Notes: generated by a model from the letters alone, not told the origin. A stretch of 64,000 nt of DNA from Oscillospiraceae bacterium (GCA_017847835.1 JAGASH010000005.1:532846-596845); one strand, 5' to 3'; counted from the stretch's first letter, positions 26,732 to 33,394 are shown. Program-made: numbers and translations.

Positions 26732-26787
26732 TTTCCAACCTCGCTGTCTTTTTGGCACAATTCAGCCATTCCGACTTACCCTTATAT

Positions 26788-26835
26788 ATTATAAAATACT
26801 TCACAAAAAATTTCTACTGTCCGTTCGGACAGTAG
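26788..26835 (-). promoter_or_regulatory. Regulator promoter with palindromic operator
   Basis: On the minus strand, TATAAT (26788-26793) is preceded by a 17-bp spacer and a weak -35 (TAGAAA, 26811-26816). A perfect palindrome of 10-bp arms around TT (26814-26835, arm CTACTGTCCG) overlaps that -35. Weak -35 plus overlapping palindrome is the layout of an activator-dependent promoter, perhaps autoregulated. Confidence 0.6.
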
Positions 26836-26975
26836 GTGTGGATTTTGCAATTTTTTGTGAAAATGTACAAAATATAGTGCTTTTTTCGACGAGTTTTTTA
26901 CTTTTTTCTTCGCTTTTTAGTTCCTTTTTCGATTTTTTTCGTTCCATATTGTAAAAAGTGTTTTTGATGAATACC

Positions 26976-27006
26976 TGTAACGTTTTTTTGGTTCGTGCGT
27001 ATAAAC
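26976..27006 (+). promoter_or_regulatory. Shared-type promoter P4
   Basis: TGTAAC (26976-26981), 17 bp, then GTATAAAC (26999-27006), on the + strand before the 774-residue putative substrate. Together with the regulator promoter it accounts for the 312-bp gap at 26732-27042; the rest of that gap is T-rich with no gene visible. Confidence 0.72.
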
Positions 27007-27042
27007 CAACGAAAAATCAAAAGTTCAACGGAGGAATTCATT

Positions 27043-29367
27043 ATGCCGGATATAGAAGCACTTCAACTTAATGTTGAAAAGTCAAATGATGTGAGTATTT
27101 ATACTGACGAATTTATCAAAAAAGCGAAAATTAACCTGTCAAAACCCGACCCTTCCACGGATTTGTCCGATAAAGAAACCGAATGGGCGGTGAACTGTAT
27201 CGACAATATGGTCAAGGGACTGTATACCGAGGAAGAACTGAAAAGGTTTAAGGAGGAAGGAATTGACCCTGCTGCGGGAATTCTGATTGACGGAAAGCCC
27301 GTGGATTTATATCAGCAGAACCAGTATACCTATTCGTTCGATGAACCCTCGAAAAACCCCCGTGCCAAGTGCAAAATCCTTGCGCAAGCTCTCAGCGGCA
27401 AGGAAATCGACGTTATCAAGTACGAGTTTGACAAGGACGGCTTTCTTCAGCCGACAAAAACCGTTCCCGTTCAAACGCAGGTAAAAAAGGTATCGGAGAA
27501 GAAAACCTCGTGGTTTCGCAGACTTCTGGAGTCGATTGGCTTGGTTTCTCCCAGCATTAACAAAAAGCTCAATGAAACAAACAAAAAGCCCAGAGACCGC
27601 AGCAGCCTTTTTCAGGACAGCGTTCCCTCCAAGGAAGAACGCGACAAAACCGCAGCGGATTTGAACGACGCAAAGCAAAAACAGGCAAATAAACAGCTTG
27701 ACAATATTAATGTCAAGCTGCCCGAAAAGGCTGATATGCTTTCCACCGCGAAAAGACAGGCGATTTCAACTCAGCTCAGAGGTGAATCCGTCAAACGCGG
27801 CAGAAAAATCAATTCTCTGGACTTCGATTTCTTCGGCTCGCAGTTTGAACAGGAAAAAGGCAAAACGCTCACAGAAACAATCAACAGAAAAATTGACAGT
27901 AAATTCAAGCTGACAACCGCCGATAACCGTCAGGTCAACTCGTTCAGAACATTGGACAGAAGTTCGTCGCGCGTTTCTCTGGCTATTATTTACGGTTTAT
28001 CTCAGGGACATACCTTTGACGAAATTATCGCTCCGGAAAACTATGCTCTGCGTCAAAGACTGGGCAAGGAAGTCATCGAAAACCTTGGCACAAAGACAAT
28101 TCAGGAATTTGCCAAGGATAATAACCTTGTAAACGACATAAGAAATCCCGAAACCAAAAGGCAGTATCAGGAGTACTTTATTCAGCATACCGCAAAATTG
28201 GCAGATTTTTACACCAAGGGCTATGAAGGTCTGAGAAAAGAGGAATGTAACTTCCCCGACGCAAACAATTTCAATGATATCATCAAAAAGTTTGAACGTT
28301 TCGAGCTTTTGGGTATGATTGGTCAGGATTTCACGCAGTCTTCCATGCCTCTTAGAAAGAACGCATTTGACAAAACCAGCGCCGAAGCTGAGAACTCCCG
28401 CAAAAGATATGAAGCTTTAATGAATTATATGGATATTGATGTCGGTGTTTTATCGGCTTCCCACGAGTCCGCAAACAAGTATATCTCGTTTATTGCAAAT
28501 AAGGACTTTGTCGATGTCGACGTTGCCGCTCGCAAGGAAAATATCAACATCGCCGCAAGAGGAAAAGCAGCTTTGGAGTTCTACCATGAAAAATCAAAGG
28601 ATATGGACTGTATGGCGCGCTTTATGGACAACGAGGAAACGGCAAAGCAATTTGTTTCGTTCCGTTCATATGACGGCGCCTTCCTCAAAGACGAAGAATT
28701 ATCAAAGTCCGCATACTCAAACTATCTCTGCACACAAAATCCCGAAGCAAAAGCCGTTTTGTTCAACGAAGAAAATCTTACCCTGACGCATTTCAGCAAG
28801 GAAACCCCGACAGGCAAAACGATGAGCTCAATAGGGACTGCAAATACCTATGAGAAAAATAAACAAAATGCCTGCGAAAATCTGAAAGAATACATTGAAT
28901 ACATAAATGTAATCAAGGAAAACGGCACCACGCTTGACAAGGCTTTTCAGAACTCACAGCTTGAACACCCGATTTCCGAGGCGGAAAAGAGCGCTATGGC
29001 TGCCGACACCGCAGAAAGAAACGCAAGAATTGAACGTGAGGAAAAAATTGCTGCCGAAAGAGAAAGACCTCTTACCGAAAGCGAAATTGCTGCAAAGGCT
29101 AAGGAAGAATACATAAACTCCGCAGTGAAAAATGGCGTTTCCCGTGACAATGCCGAGCAGATATGGAAAGCCGAGGAGCACAGCAAAAAGGTTAATGCAG
29201 AGCTTGAAAGTTTGATTGCCGATGATATTCACATCGATAATTCCGAAACAACCAAGCAGAAAATGAGCTTCGACGAGCTGAACAACACAACCAAGAAGCT
29301 CACAATGCCGCCGAAATCCAATGAAATCAAAACCCCCGAAAAGCAAATGAGCGGATTTAAAAAATAA
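27043..29367 (+). CDS. Large putative T4SS substrate, 774 residues
   Basis: No signal peptide or membrane span is seen, and I recognise no enzymatic family. Residues about 70-175 contain a GILIDGKPVDL...ILAQALSGKEIDVI...P...WFRRLLESI module equivalent to the C-terminal module of the two smaller substrates. A long helical, charged region follows, with an Ala/Glu-rich coiled coil near 640-720. KQKMSFDEL at residues 738-746 is the shared motif, followed by a TMPPKS element. GGAGG precedes ATG 27043. Its own promoter P4 and terminator make it a single-gene unit. Confidence 0.78.
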   Translation: MPDIEALQLNVEKSNDVSIYTDEFIKKAKINLSKPDPSTDLSDKETEWAVNCIDNMVKGLYTEEELKRFKEEGIDPAAGILIDGKPVDLYQQNQYTYSFDEPSKNPRAKCKILAQALSGKEIDVIKYEFDKDGFLQPTKTVPVQTQVKKVSEKKTSWFRRLLESIGLVSPSINKKLNETNKKPRDRSSLFQDSVPSKEERDKTAADLNDAKQKQANKQLDNINVKLPEKADMLSTAKRQAISTQLRGESVKRGRKINSLDFDFFGSQFEQEKGKTLTETINRKIDSKFKLTTADNRQVNSFRTLDRSSSRVSLAIIYGLSQGHTFDEIIAPENYALRQRLGKEVIENLGTKTIQEFAKDNNLVNDIRNPETKRQYQEYFIQHTAKLADFYTKGYEGLRKEECNFPDANNFNDIIKKFERFELLGMIGQDFTQSSMPLRKNAFDKTSAEAENSRKRYEALMNYMDIDVGVLSASHESANKYISFIANKDFVDVDVAARKENINIAARGKAALEFYHEKSKDMDCMARFMDNEETAKQFVSFRSYDGAFLKDEELSKSAYSNYLCTQNPEAKAVLFNEENLTLTHFSKETPTGKTMSSIGTANTYEKNKQNACENLKEYIEYINVIKENGTTLDKAFQNSQLEHPISEAEKSAMAADTAERNARIEREEKIAAERERPLTESEIAAKAKEEYINSAVKNGVSRDNAEQIWKAEEHSKKVNAELESLIADDIHIDNSETTKQKMSFDELNNTTKKLTMPPKSNEIKTPEKQMSGFKK

Positions 29368-29370
29368 TCA

Positions 29371-29412
29371 AAAAAGCTCCGAATTCGGTTTTGCCGTGTT
29401 CGGAGTTTTTGT
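29371..29412 (+). terminator. Terminator of the 774-residue gene
   Basis: The stem CTCCGAA..TTCGGAG (within 29377-29405), preceded by A and followed by a T-run, lies immediately after the stop codon. Confidence 0.8.
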
Positions 29413-29437
29413 TTTACTCTATTTTTGACGGTTTTGC

Positions 29438-29466
29438 TTGACAAAAAAGCTGTGATGTGATATAAT
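29438..29466 (+). promoter_or_regulatory. Consensus sigma-A promoter
   Basis: TTGACA (29438-29443), 17 bp, TATAAT (29461-29466): a perfect consensus, 38 bp before the hydrolase gene. Confidence 0.88.
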
Positions 29467-29503
29467 ACACAAATAAACAACAGCTTATTTCAAAGGAGAG
29501 AAT

Positions 29504-29995
29504 ATGAGCAAAAAAGCACTTGTTATCATTGATATTCAAAACGACATAACCAAGAACTATAAGGAAATTATCGATAAAATCAACAGCGCTGTGGATATGG
29601 CTTCGGAAAAGGATATCCCTGTTGTTTACATCAAACACAACAACCTTTCGGCAGGCACGCGCACCTTCAAGCCCGGAACCCGCGGAGAAGAGCTTGTCCC
29701 CGAGTTAAAGGTTGTTTCGGAGAACATCTTCGTAAAGTCAAAAGCAAGCGCGCTGACTTCGGAAGCATTCGCGGATTTTATTTCACAAAATGAGATTTCG
29801 CATTTTTATTTAGCGGGTGCAGACGCAACAGCCTGCGTTAAATCAACAAGCTTCAATCTTCGCAAAGAAAACTTTGACGTGACGATTTTGTCCGATTGTA
29901 TCACAAGCTATGACAAGCGAAAAATCCCCGAAATGCTTGCTTATTACGAGAGCAAGGGCTGTGAGATAATCAAGCTGAAAGATTTGAAATTCTGA
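29504..29995 (+). CDS. Isochorismatase-family cysteine hydrolase
   Basis: A 163-residue cytoplasmic hydrolase. The catalytic triad is visible: Asp in VIIDIQND, Lys in VKSKASA, and Cys in ATACVKST, with the family cis-peptide region before it. Substrates in the family range from nicotinamide to isochorismate and N-carbamoyl amides and cannot be told from sequence. A consensus promoter and AAAGGAGAG site suggest constitutive, strong expression. The next gene follows by 24 bp and is probably co-transcribed. Confidence 0.9.
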   Translation: MSKKALVIIDIQNDITKNYKEIIDKINSAVDMASEKDIPVVYIKHNNLSAGTRTFKPGTRGEELVPELKVVSENIFVKSKASALTSEAFADFISQNEISHFYLAGADATACVKSTSFNLRKENFDVTILSDCITSYDKRKIPEMLAYYESKGCEIIKLKDLKF

Positions 29996-30019
29996 TAAAT
30001 ATTCATACAGAGGTGTTCT

Positions 30020-30811
30020 ATGGCAAACGAAAAAACAATCAGCTTTGTTTCAGGAAGAAAACATCATACAATACCTGTAAGCGACATTATGTATGTGTTT
30101 ATGAAAAAGCAGGACGCTTTTGTTCACCTTTTGGACGGAAGCGTGCTCAAAACAAGAATGACTTTCAATGAGTTCAGCAATATGCTCGGAGATGATTTTA
30201 TCAGAATTCACCGAGGCTGTCTTGTATCGGCAATGGCTATTCACAGCGTAAACAAGCTGATAACTCTCAGCAACGGTGACTCTCTCGAATACTCCGCCCA
30301 GCACAGAGATGAAATTCTGAAAAAATTCCACGAAAAGCAGCGTTTGATTATCGACAAGCTTTCCGTGAACGACAATCCCAAGGAAAATGAAGAATATCAC
30401 AGGCATTACAAGTGCTTTGACGATATTCCCATTGCATTTACGGATATTGAAATGATTTTCAACGAGCAGCGTCAGGCGGTTGACTGGATTTTCAGATACG
30501 GAAACGAGGCTCTCGCAAAGCTTGAAAACTGTCCTCTTGAACTGATGATTGGAAACACGTTCGGAAATATTTTCAATAACATGGACACGAAGTGGCTCAG
30601 AAGCTATGAGCGCGCGGTTCTTTACGGAGAAACTCTGGAGCTTGTCGATTTCAGCCCGGAAATCAACAAATATCTTCGTATAATCTGCTTCCCGACGTTC
30701 AAAGGACACTGCGGGTGTATGCTGTTTGACATCTCGGAAACCAAAATTTCAACCGACAAGGAAGCCGGTGAAAAAGCTATTCTGTTGTATTTGAAGAAAA
30801 TGTTAGGATAA
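30020..30811 (+). CDS. LytTR-domain transcriptional regulator with C-terminal sensory-like domain
   Basis: 263 residues. Unusually for the family, the LytTR DNA-binding domain is N-terminal (about residues 5-100, with ISFVSGRKHHTIPVSDIMYV and DDFIRIHRGCLVS). The C-terminal half (about 125-260) looks PAS-like, with FRYGNEALAKL and a final beta-rich segment, and could bind a ligand. AGAGGTG precedes the ATG. Targets unknown. Confidence 0.85.
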   Translation: MANEKTISFVSGRKHHTIPVSDIMYVFMKKQDAFVHLLDGSVLKTRMTFNEFSNMLGDDFIRIHRGCLVSAMAIHSVNKLITLSNGDSLEYSAQHRDEILKKFHEKQRLIIDKLSVNDNPKENEEYHRHYKCFDDIPIAFTDIEMIFNEQRQAVDWIFRYGNEALAKLENCPLELMIGNTFGNIFNNMDTKWLRSYERAVLYGETLELVDFSPEINKYLRIICFPTFKGHCGCMLFDISETKISTDKEAGEKAILLYLKKMLG

Positions 30812-30840
30812 AAAAGGACGGTTTCTTGACCGTCCTCATT
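30811..30840 (+). terminator. Terminator of the LytTR gene
   Basis: GGACGGT / ACCGTCC stem with a short loop right after the stop codon, preceded by an A-run. Confidence 0.75.
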
Positions 30841-30895
30841 GTATATGCTATACAAAATAGATTTCGGAAAATCGCAAAGTAAAAATTGTTCGAAC

Positions 30896-30946
30896 CCGCG
30901 GCTTTCTCCGTTTTCGTGCTTGTGCGAAAACGGAGAAAACGCAGAA
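30896..30946. repeat. 51-nt hairpin unit A
   Basis: A long palindrome with loop core TTTCGTGCTTGTGCGAAA. Identical to unit B (31035-31085) except for one 5-base block on each arm (TCCGT/ACGGA), which remains paired. Confidence 0.85.
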
Positions 30947-30977
30947 AAAAGATTTGTCGTCTTCGGGCATAAAAAAT

Positions 30978-31001
30978 CGCCTCTAGAAGAAACTAGAGGC
31001 G
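30978..31001. other. Isolated perfect hairpin
   Basis: CGCCTCTAG / CTAGAGGCG with a 6-nt loop, lying between units A and B. Possibly a terminator lacking a long T-run. Confidence 0.6.
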
Positions 31002-31034
31002 AAAATAATAGCTTGTATTTAGTTTTTTCGCGCA

Positions 31035-31085
31035 CCGCGGCTTTCGAGCGTTTCGTGCTTGTGCGAAACGCTCGAAAACGCAGAA
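31035..31085. repeat. 51-nt hairpin unit B
   Basis: The same frame as unit A, but with GAGCG/CGCTC in place of TCCGT/ACGGA, so all five base pairs of that block are changed in a compensating way. Confidence 0.85.
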
Positions 31086-31110
31086 GAGGACGGTCCAAAG
31101 GACCGTCCTC
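31086..31110 (-). terminator. Terminator of the tRNA-Asn locus
   Basis: A perfect 11-bp stem (31086-31096 with 31100-31110) around a 3-nt loop. On the minus strand it directly follows the tRNA 3' end, as expected of the original tRNA-Asn terminator left of the integration site. Confidence 0.75.
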
Positions 31111-31112
31111 AT

Positions 31113-31157
31113 TGGCTCCCCCGACTGGACTTGAACCAGTGACACCCTGATTAACAG
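31113..31157 (-). other. 3' remnant of tRNA-Asn(GUU); left attachment site of the ICE
   Basis: The minus strand reads anticodon loop CTGTTAATC, the variable region, a T-arm with GGTTCAAGTCC, and the acceptor end GGGGGAGCCA, matching the 3' half of bacterial tRNA-Asn including CCA. The 5' half is absent: bases beyond 31157 are unrelated. Integration of elements into tRNA 3' ends leaves exactly this kind of copy, and the integrase gene begins 93 bp away. The intact tRNA should lie at the right end of the element, outside the window. Confidence 0.82.
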
Positions 31158-31186
31158 TTTTTTTAACAGCATTTGGGGTTAAATAT

Positions 31187-31215
31187 TTGCAATTTATGTT
31201 GTGCTGTGGTATAAT
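31187..31215 (+). promoter_or_regulatory. Integrase promoter
   Basis: TTGCAA (31187-31192), 17 bp, TATAAT (31210-31215), 35 bp before the integrase start. Confidence 0.65.
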
Positions 31216-31249
31216 CTTTTCAGAGATTATCTAGAAAAGGGGGAAAAAT

Positions 31250-32152
31250 ATGATGATTTCTGAAATTTACAAAAAATTCCTTGTCGAGCAGAAATTTAGG
31301 AACAATACCAAAAAAACAATAGATTGGTATAAAGACAACCTCGAGGAGTTTTTTGAGTGGCTTGGCGGCTCTGATGATGAGAAATTACTCACATTGGATA
31401 ATTTCAAGCTCTACGGGGCGCAGCTGCGGGACAGCGTGAAGCGGAACGGTGACAAACTCTCCGACGCTAGCGTTCAGAACGCACTTCGAGCCGTAAAAAC
31501 ATTTTACAATTACTGCATTGAAAATGGTTATATCGAGGATTTCAGCAAGTACCTTAAACTCCCGAAAGCCCATTTCAAAGTGCAGGAAATCTTGGACAAT
31601 GAGGAGATAAACACGCTGCTGTCCTGTTTTTCGGAAACAAAAACGGGAATGCGAAACAAGTGTATAGTTGTGCTTATGCTTGACAGCGGACTACGGCGCG
31701 GTGAGCTGCTGCGGCTGAACGTCGGTGATGTTCACCTTAAACTCGGTAAGCCGTCCTTAATCGTCAAGGGTAAAGGTGGCAAACAGCGTATCGTTCCGAT
31801 GGGATTGATGAGCACTTCCCTTTTGAATGATTATGTAAATTTATATCGCAAAAACGCAGGCTTGAACGAGCCTCTTTTTATTAGCGAGAATAATGGTCGA
31901 TGTACCGACAATCTGATTAAGCAGATGTTCAAGCGGCTGAAAAAGCAAAGCGAAATGCCGCGATTACACCCACATCTACTCCGGCACACGTTCGCTACAT
32001 ATTATATAGCAGACGGTGGCGACCTAGAAACGCTGCGTTTAATCCTCGGTCACGCAAACATTCAGACAACGCAGCGTTATCTTCATATGGCGGCGACACT
32101 CGCACTCCAGACGTCCCGTCACACATCACATTTGGACAAGATATATCAATGA
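31250..32152 (+). CDS. int: Tyrosine recombinase / integrase
   Basis: A 300-residue XerC/D-like recombinase. The N-terminal SAM-like core-binding domain covers about residues 1-90. The catalytic domain has Arg in SGLRRGELLRL (about 147), Lys in KGKGGKQRIV, HLLRHTFAT (His/Arg, about 245), GHANIQTTQRYLH with the active Tyr near residue 277. It is placed beside the tRNA-Asn remnant and presumably performs integration and excision there. AAAGGGGG precedes the ATG. The shortness resembles Xer-type rather than Tn916-type integrases. Confidence 0.93.
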   Translation: MMISEIYKKFLVEQKFRNNTKKTIDWYKDNLEEFFEWLGGSDDEKLLTLDNFKLYGAQLRDSVKRNGDKLSDASVQNALRAVKTFYNYCIENGYIEDFSKYLKLPKAHFKVQEILDNEEINTLLSCFSETKTGMRNKCIVVLMLDSGLRRGELLRLNVGDVHLKLGKPSLIVKGKGGKQRIVPMGLMSTSLLNDYVNLYRKNAGLNEPLFISENNGRCTDNLIKQMFKRLKKQSEMPRLHPHLLRHTFATYYIADGGDLETLRLILGHANIQTTQRYLHMAATLALQTSRHTSHLDKIYQ

Positions 32153-32218
32153 TATTCACAGGCAGAGAAGCTCACACTTCCCTGCTTTTTCTTTTTCAGT
32201 TCTGAAAATTTCGGAGTA

Positions 32219-32410
32219 CCGCTTTAGGCGGGAGCGTGTTCACGCGCTCATCGGTGCAAGTCCGATTATTTCGGCAAGGGGAGAAAGCTGACTTTTACGT
32301 TTTGAAACGAACCCCGGTCAAATCGGTAGGAAAACGTGCGCGAGGTGACTTTTCAGACGATTTTCAATCGCGGCGCATTCAGCGAAAGTAAAATCGTTCG
32401 GGTCTACCGA
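32219..32410 (+). ncRNA. Candidate structured RNA or leader
   Basis: This non-coding stretch fills most of the 301-bp gap after the integrase. Helices seen: 32219-32222/32228-32231; 32232-32238/32243-32249; ATCGG 32250-32254 / CCGAT 32262-32266; ACGTTTT 32297-32303 / AAAACGT 32331-32337; ACGATTTT 32357-32364 / AAAATCGT 32390-32397. TCGGTAG (32323-32329), in the loop of the fourth helix, can pair with CTACCGA (32404-32410), a 7-bp pseudoknot. I do not recognise a known riboswitch class. It ends just before the palindrome and HTH gene at 32454. Confidence 0.6.
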
Positions 32411-32416
32411 AAAAAT

Positions 32417-32432
32417 GTACTATATGTAGCAC
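32417..32432. repeat. ICE palindrome copy 1
   Basis: GTACTATATGTAGCAC, one mismatch from the reverse form of the consensus, 21 bp before an HTH gene. Confidence 0.8.
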
Positions 32433-32453
32433 AAACCAAAAAGGAGAATTCTT

Positions 32454-32744
32454 GTGAAAATAACGCCGCAGCTTGAAAAATATCAGACGGAAAACGTTCA
32501 AATTTGTAAAATCTTCGCAGAACGATTTCGGGATTTAAGGCGAATTCGCAGGCTGACATTGAGATGTATCGCTATCAAGCTGGGTATTTCCCGTCAAAGT
32601 ATTGTCTATTACGCGATGGGCGACAGAATTCCGAGCATTCCTATTTTAATAAGTATAGCGGCGCTGTTAAACACATCGGTCGATTATCTTCTCGGATTGA
32701 CAGACAACAAAACCCCGCAAACCCCTCCCATAAAAAGGGGTTGA
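32454..32744 (+). CDS. XRE-family HTH protein
   Basis: 96 residues with a Cro/CI-type HTH over about residues 22-78 (TLRCIAIKLGISRQSIVYYA, then IPILISIAALLNTSVDYLLGL). It starts at GTG with AAAGGAG upstream. The first gene after the integrase and candidate RNA, likely an ICE repressor or excision regulator. Confidence 0.85.
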   Translation: MKITPQLEKYQTENVQICKIFAERFRDLRRIRRLTLRCIAIKLGISRQSIVYYAMGDRIPSIPILISIAALLNTSVDYLLGLTDNKTPQTPPIKRG

Positions 32745-32835
32745 CATATATTTTTCCCCTCAAAAGAGCGCAGCTTAACCGCTGCGTTCGAGATAATTCT
32801 CCCCTTTCCAAAGGGGTTTAGATATAGAGGCAGTT

Positions 32836-32907
32836 ATGAAAAAGTTTATAAACGCAATTAAGTGCCTTATCATCTACTTGATTTTCAAAATCAAAGAAGA
32901 TTGGTAG
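32836..32907 (+). CDS. Possible 23-residue hydrophobic peptide
   Basis: The reading frame MKKFINAIKC LIIYLIFKIK (then EDW) has an AGAGG site 6 bases upstream. It has a basic N-terminus and a short hydrophobic helix, resembling small membrane peptides or type I toxins. Too short for certainty; no antitoxin RNA was identified. Confidence 0.35.
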   Translation: MKKFINAIKCLIIYLIFKIKEDW

Positions 32908-32918
32908 AGAACAAAACA

Positions 32919-32946
32919 GGTTAAATGCTCCTCGGAGCTTTAACAA
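32919..32946. repeat. 28-bp hairpin repeat, copy 1
   Basis: The palindromic sequence GTTAAATGCTCC...GGAGCTTTAAC is repeated exactly at 33240-33267; the two copies flank the 89-residue gene. Confidence 0.9.
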
Positions 32947-32970
32947 GGAAGGAAAAGAGGTTATTAAGTT

Positions 32971-33240
32971 ATGAAAAAAGAAAACAAAACGATATTCATC
33001 TCCGATACGACAGAGCCGGTTTTGTCAATGTCAGCAGAATGTATAACCGCATTTCTTAACAATACAAATGTTGGTGATAAGATTGTAGTAATTTGCAATT
33101 CTTCGAGTGACAATAATTGTGTTGACTATATTTCTGGTATTGTAAAACGCATAACCAAAAGCTACATTGACCTCACACTCTCTTACGACAATGTTTTTCG
33201 AGTCAAGAGAAGTGCTATTCATTTCATCGGGCGCAACTAG
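32971..33240 (+). CDS. Hypothetical ICE protein, 89 residues
   Basis: A small soluble protein with a VGDKIVVIC strand and ISGIVKRI segment suggesting a small beta-barrel; no recognised family. The GGAAGGAAAAGAGG region precedes the ATG. Its stop codon lies at the start of the second 28-bp hairpin repeat, so the gene sits in a cassette-like frame between two identical hairpins. Confidence 0.65.
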   Translation: MKKENKTIFISDTTEPVLSMSAECITAFLNNTNVGDKIVVICNSSSDNNCVDYISGIVKRITKSYIDLTLSYDNVFRVKRSAIHFIGRN

Positions 33241-33267
33241 GTTAAATGCTCCTCGGAGCTTTAACAA
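33240..33267. repeat. 28-bp hairpin repeat, copy 2
   Basis: Same sequence as 32919-32946, immediately after the stop codon of the 89-residue gene. Confidence 0.9.
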
Positions 33268-33327
33268 CACACGGCAAAGGTCGCTCCTAACGGGGCGGTT
33301 CACCTCTTTCGCCGCCCCCGCCGTGTG
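33268..33327. other. Two-helix stem-loop
   Basis: CACACGGC (33268-33275) pairs with GCCGTGTG (33320-33327), and inner GGGGCGG (33292-33298) with CCGCCCC (33312-33318). The 5' arm is followed by AAAGGTCGCTCCT, also found in the hairpin at 36757. Confidence 0.7.
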
Positions 33328-33359
33328 ATATATCAGTACAGAAAGAGGAAAATTTTATT

Positions 33360-33375
33360 GTGCTACATATAGCAC
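33360..33375. repeat. ICE palindrome copy 2
   Basis: GTGCTACATATAGCAC just before the ribosome site of the 33395 gene. Confidence 0.9.
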
Positions 33376-33394
33376 GGAAAGAAGAGGTATTATT

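Noticed and set aside
3389..29367. Whole left T4SS locus as part of the ICE to its right
   Set aside because: It lies outside the tRNA-Asn junction, lacks the ICE palindromes, has its own promoters and carries distinct VirB4/VirD4 versions.
30841..31080. Possible small gene or second tRNA in the 30.8-31.1 kb gap
   Set aside because: Only hairpin repeats and terminators are seen; no cloverleaf other than the 45-nt tRNA-Asn 3' half and no frame with a ribosome site.
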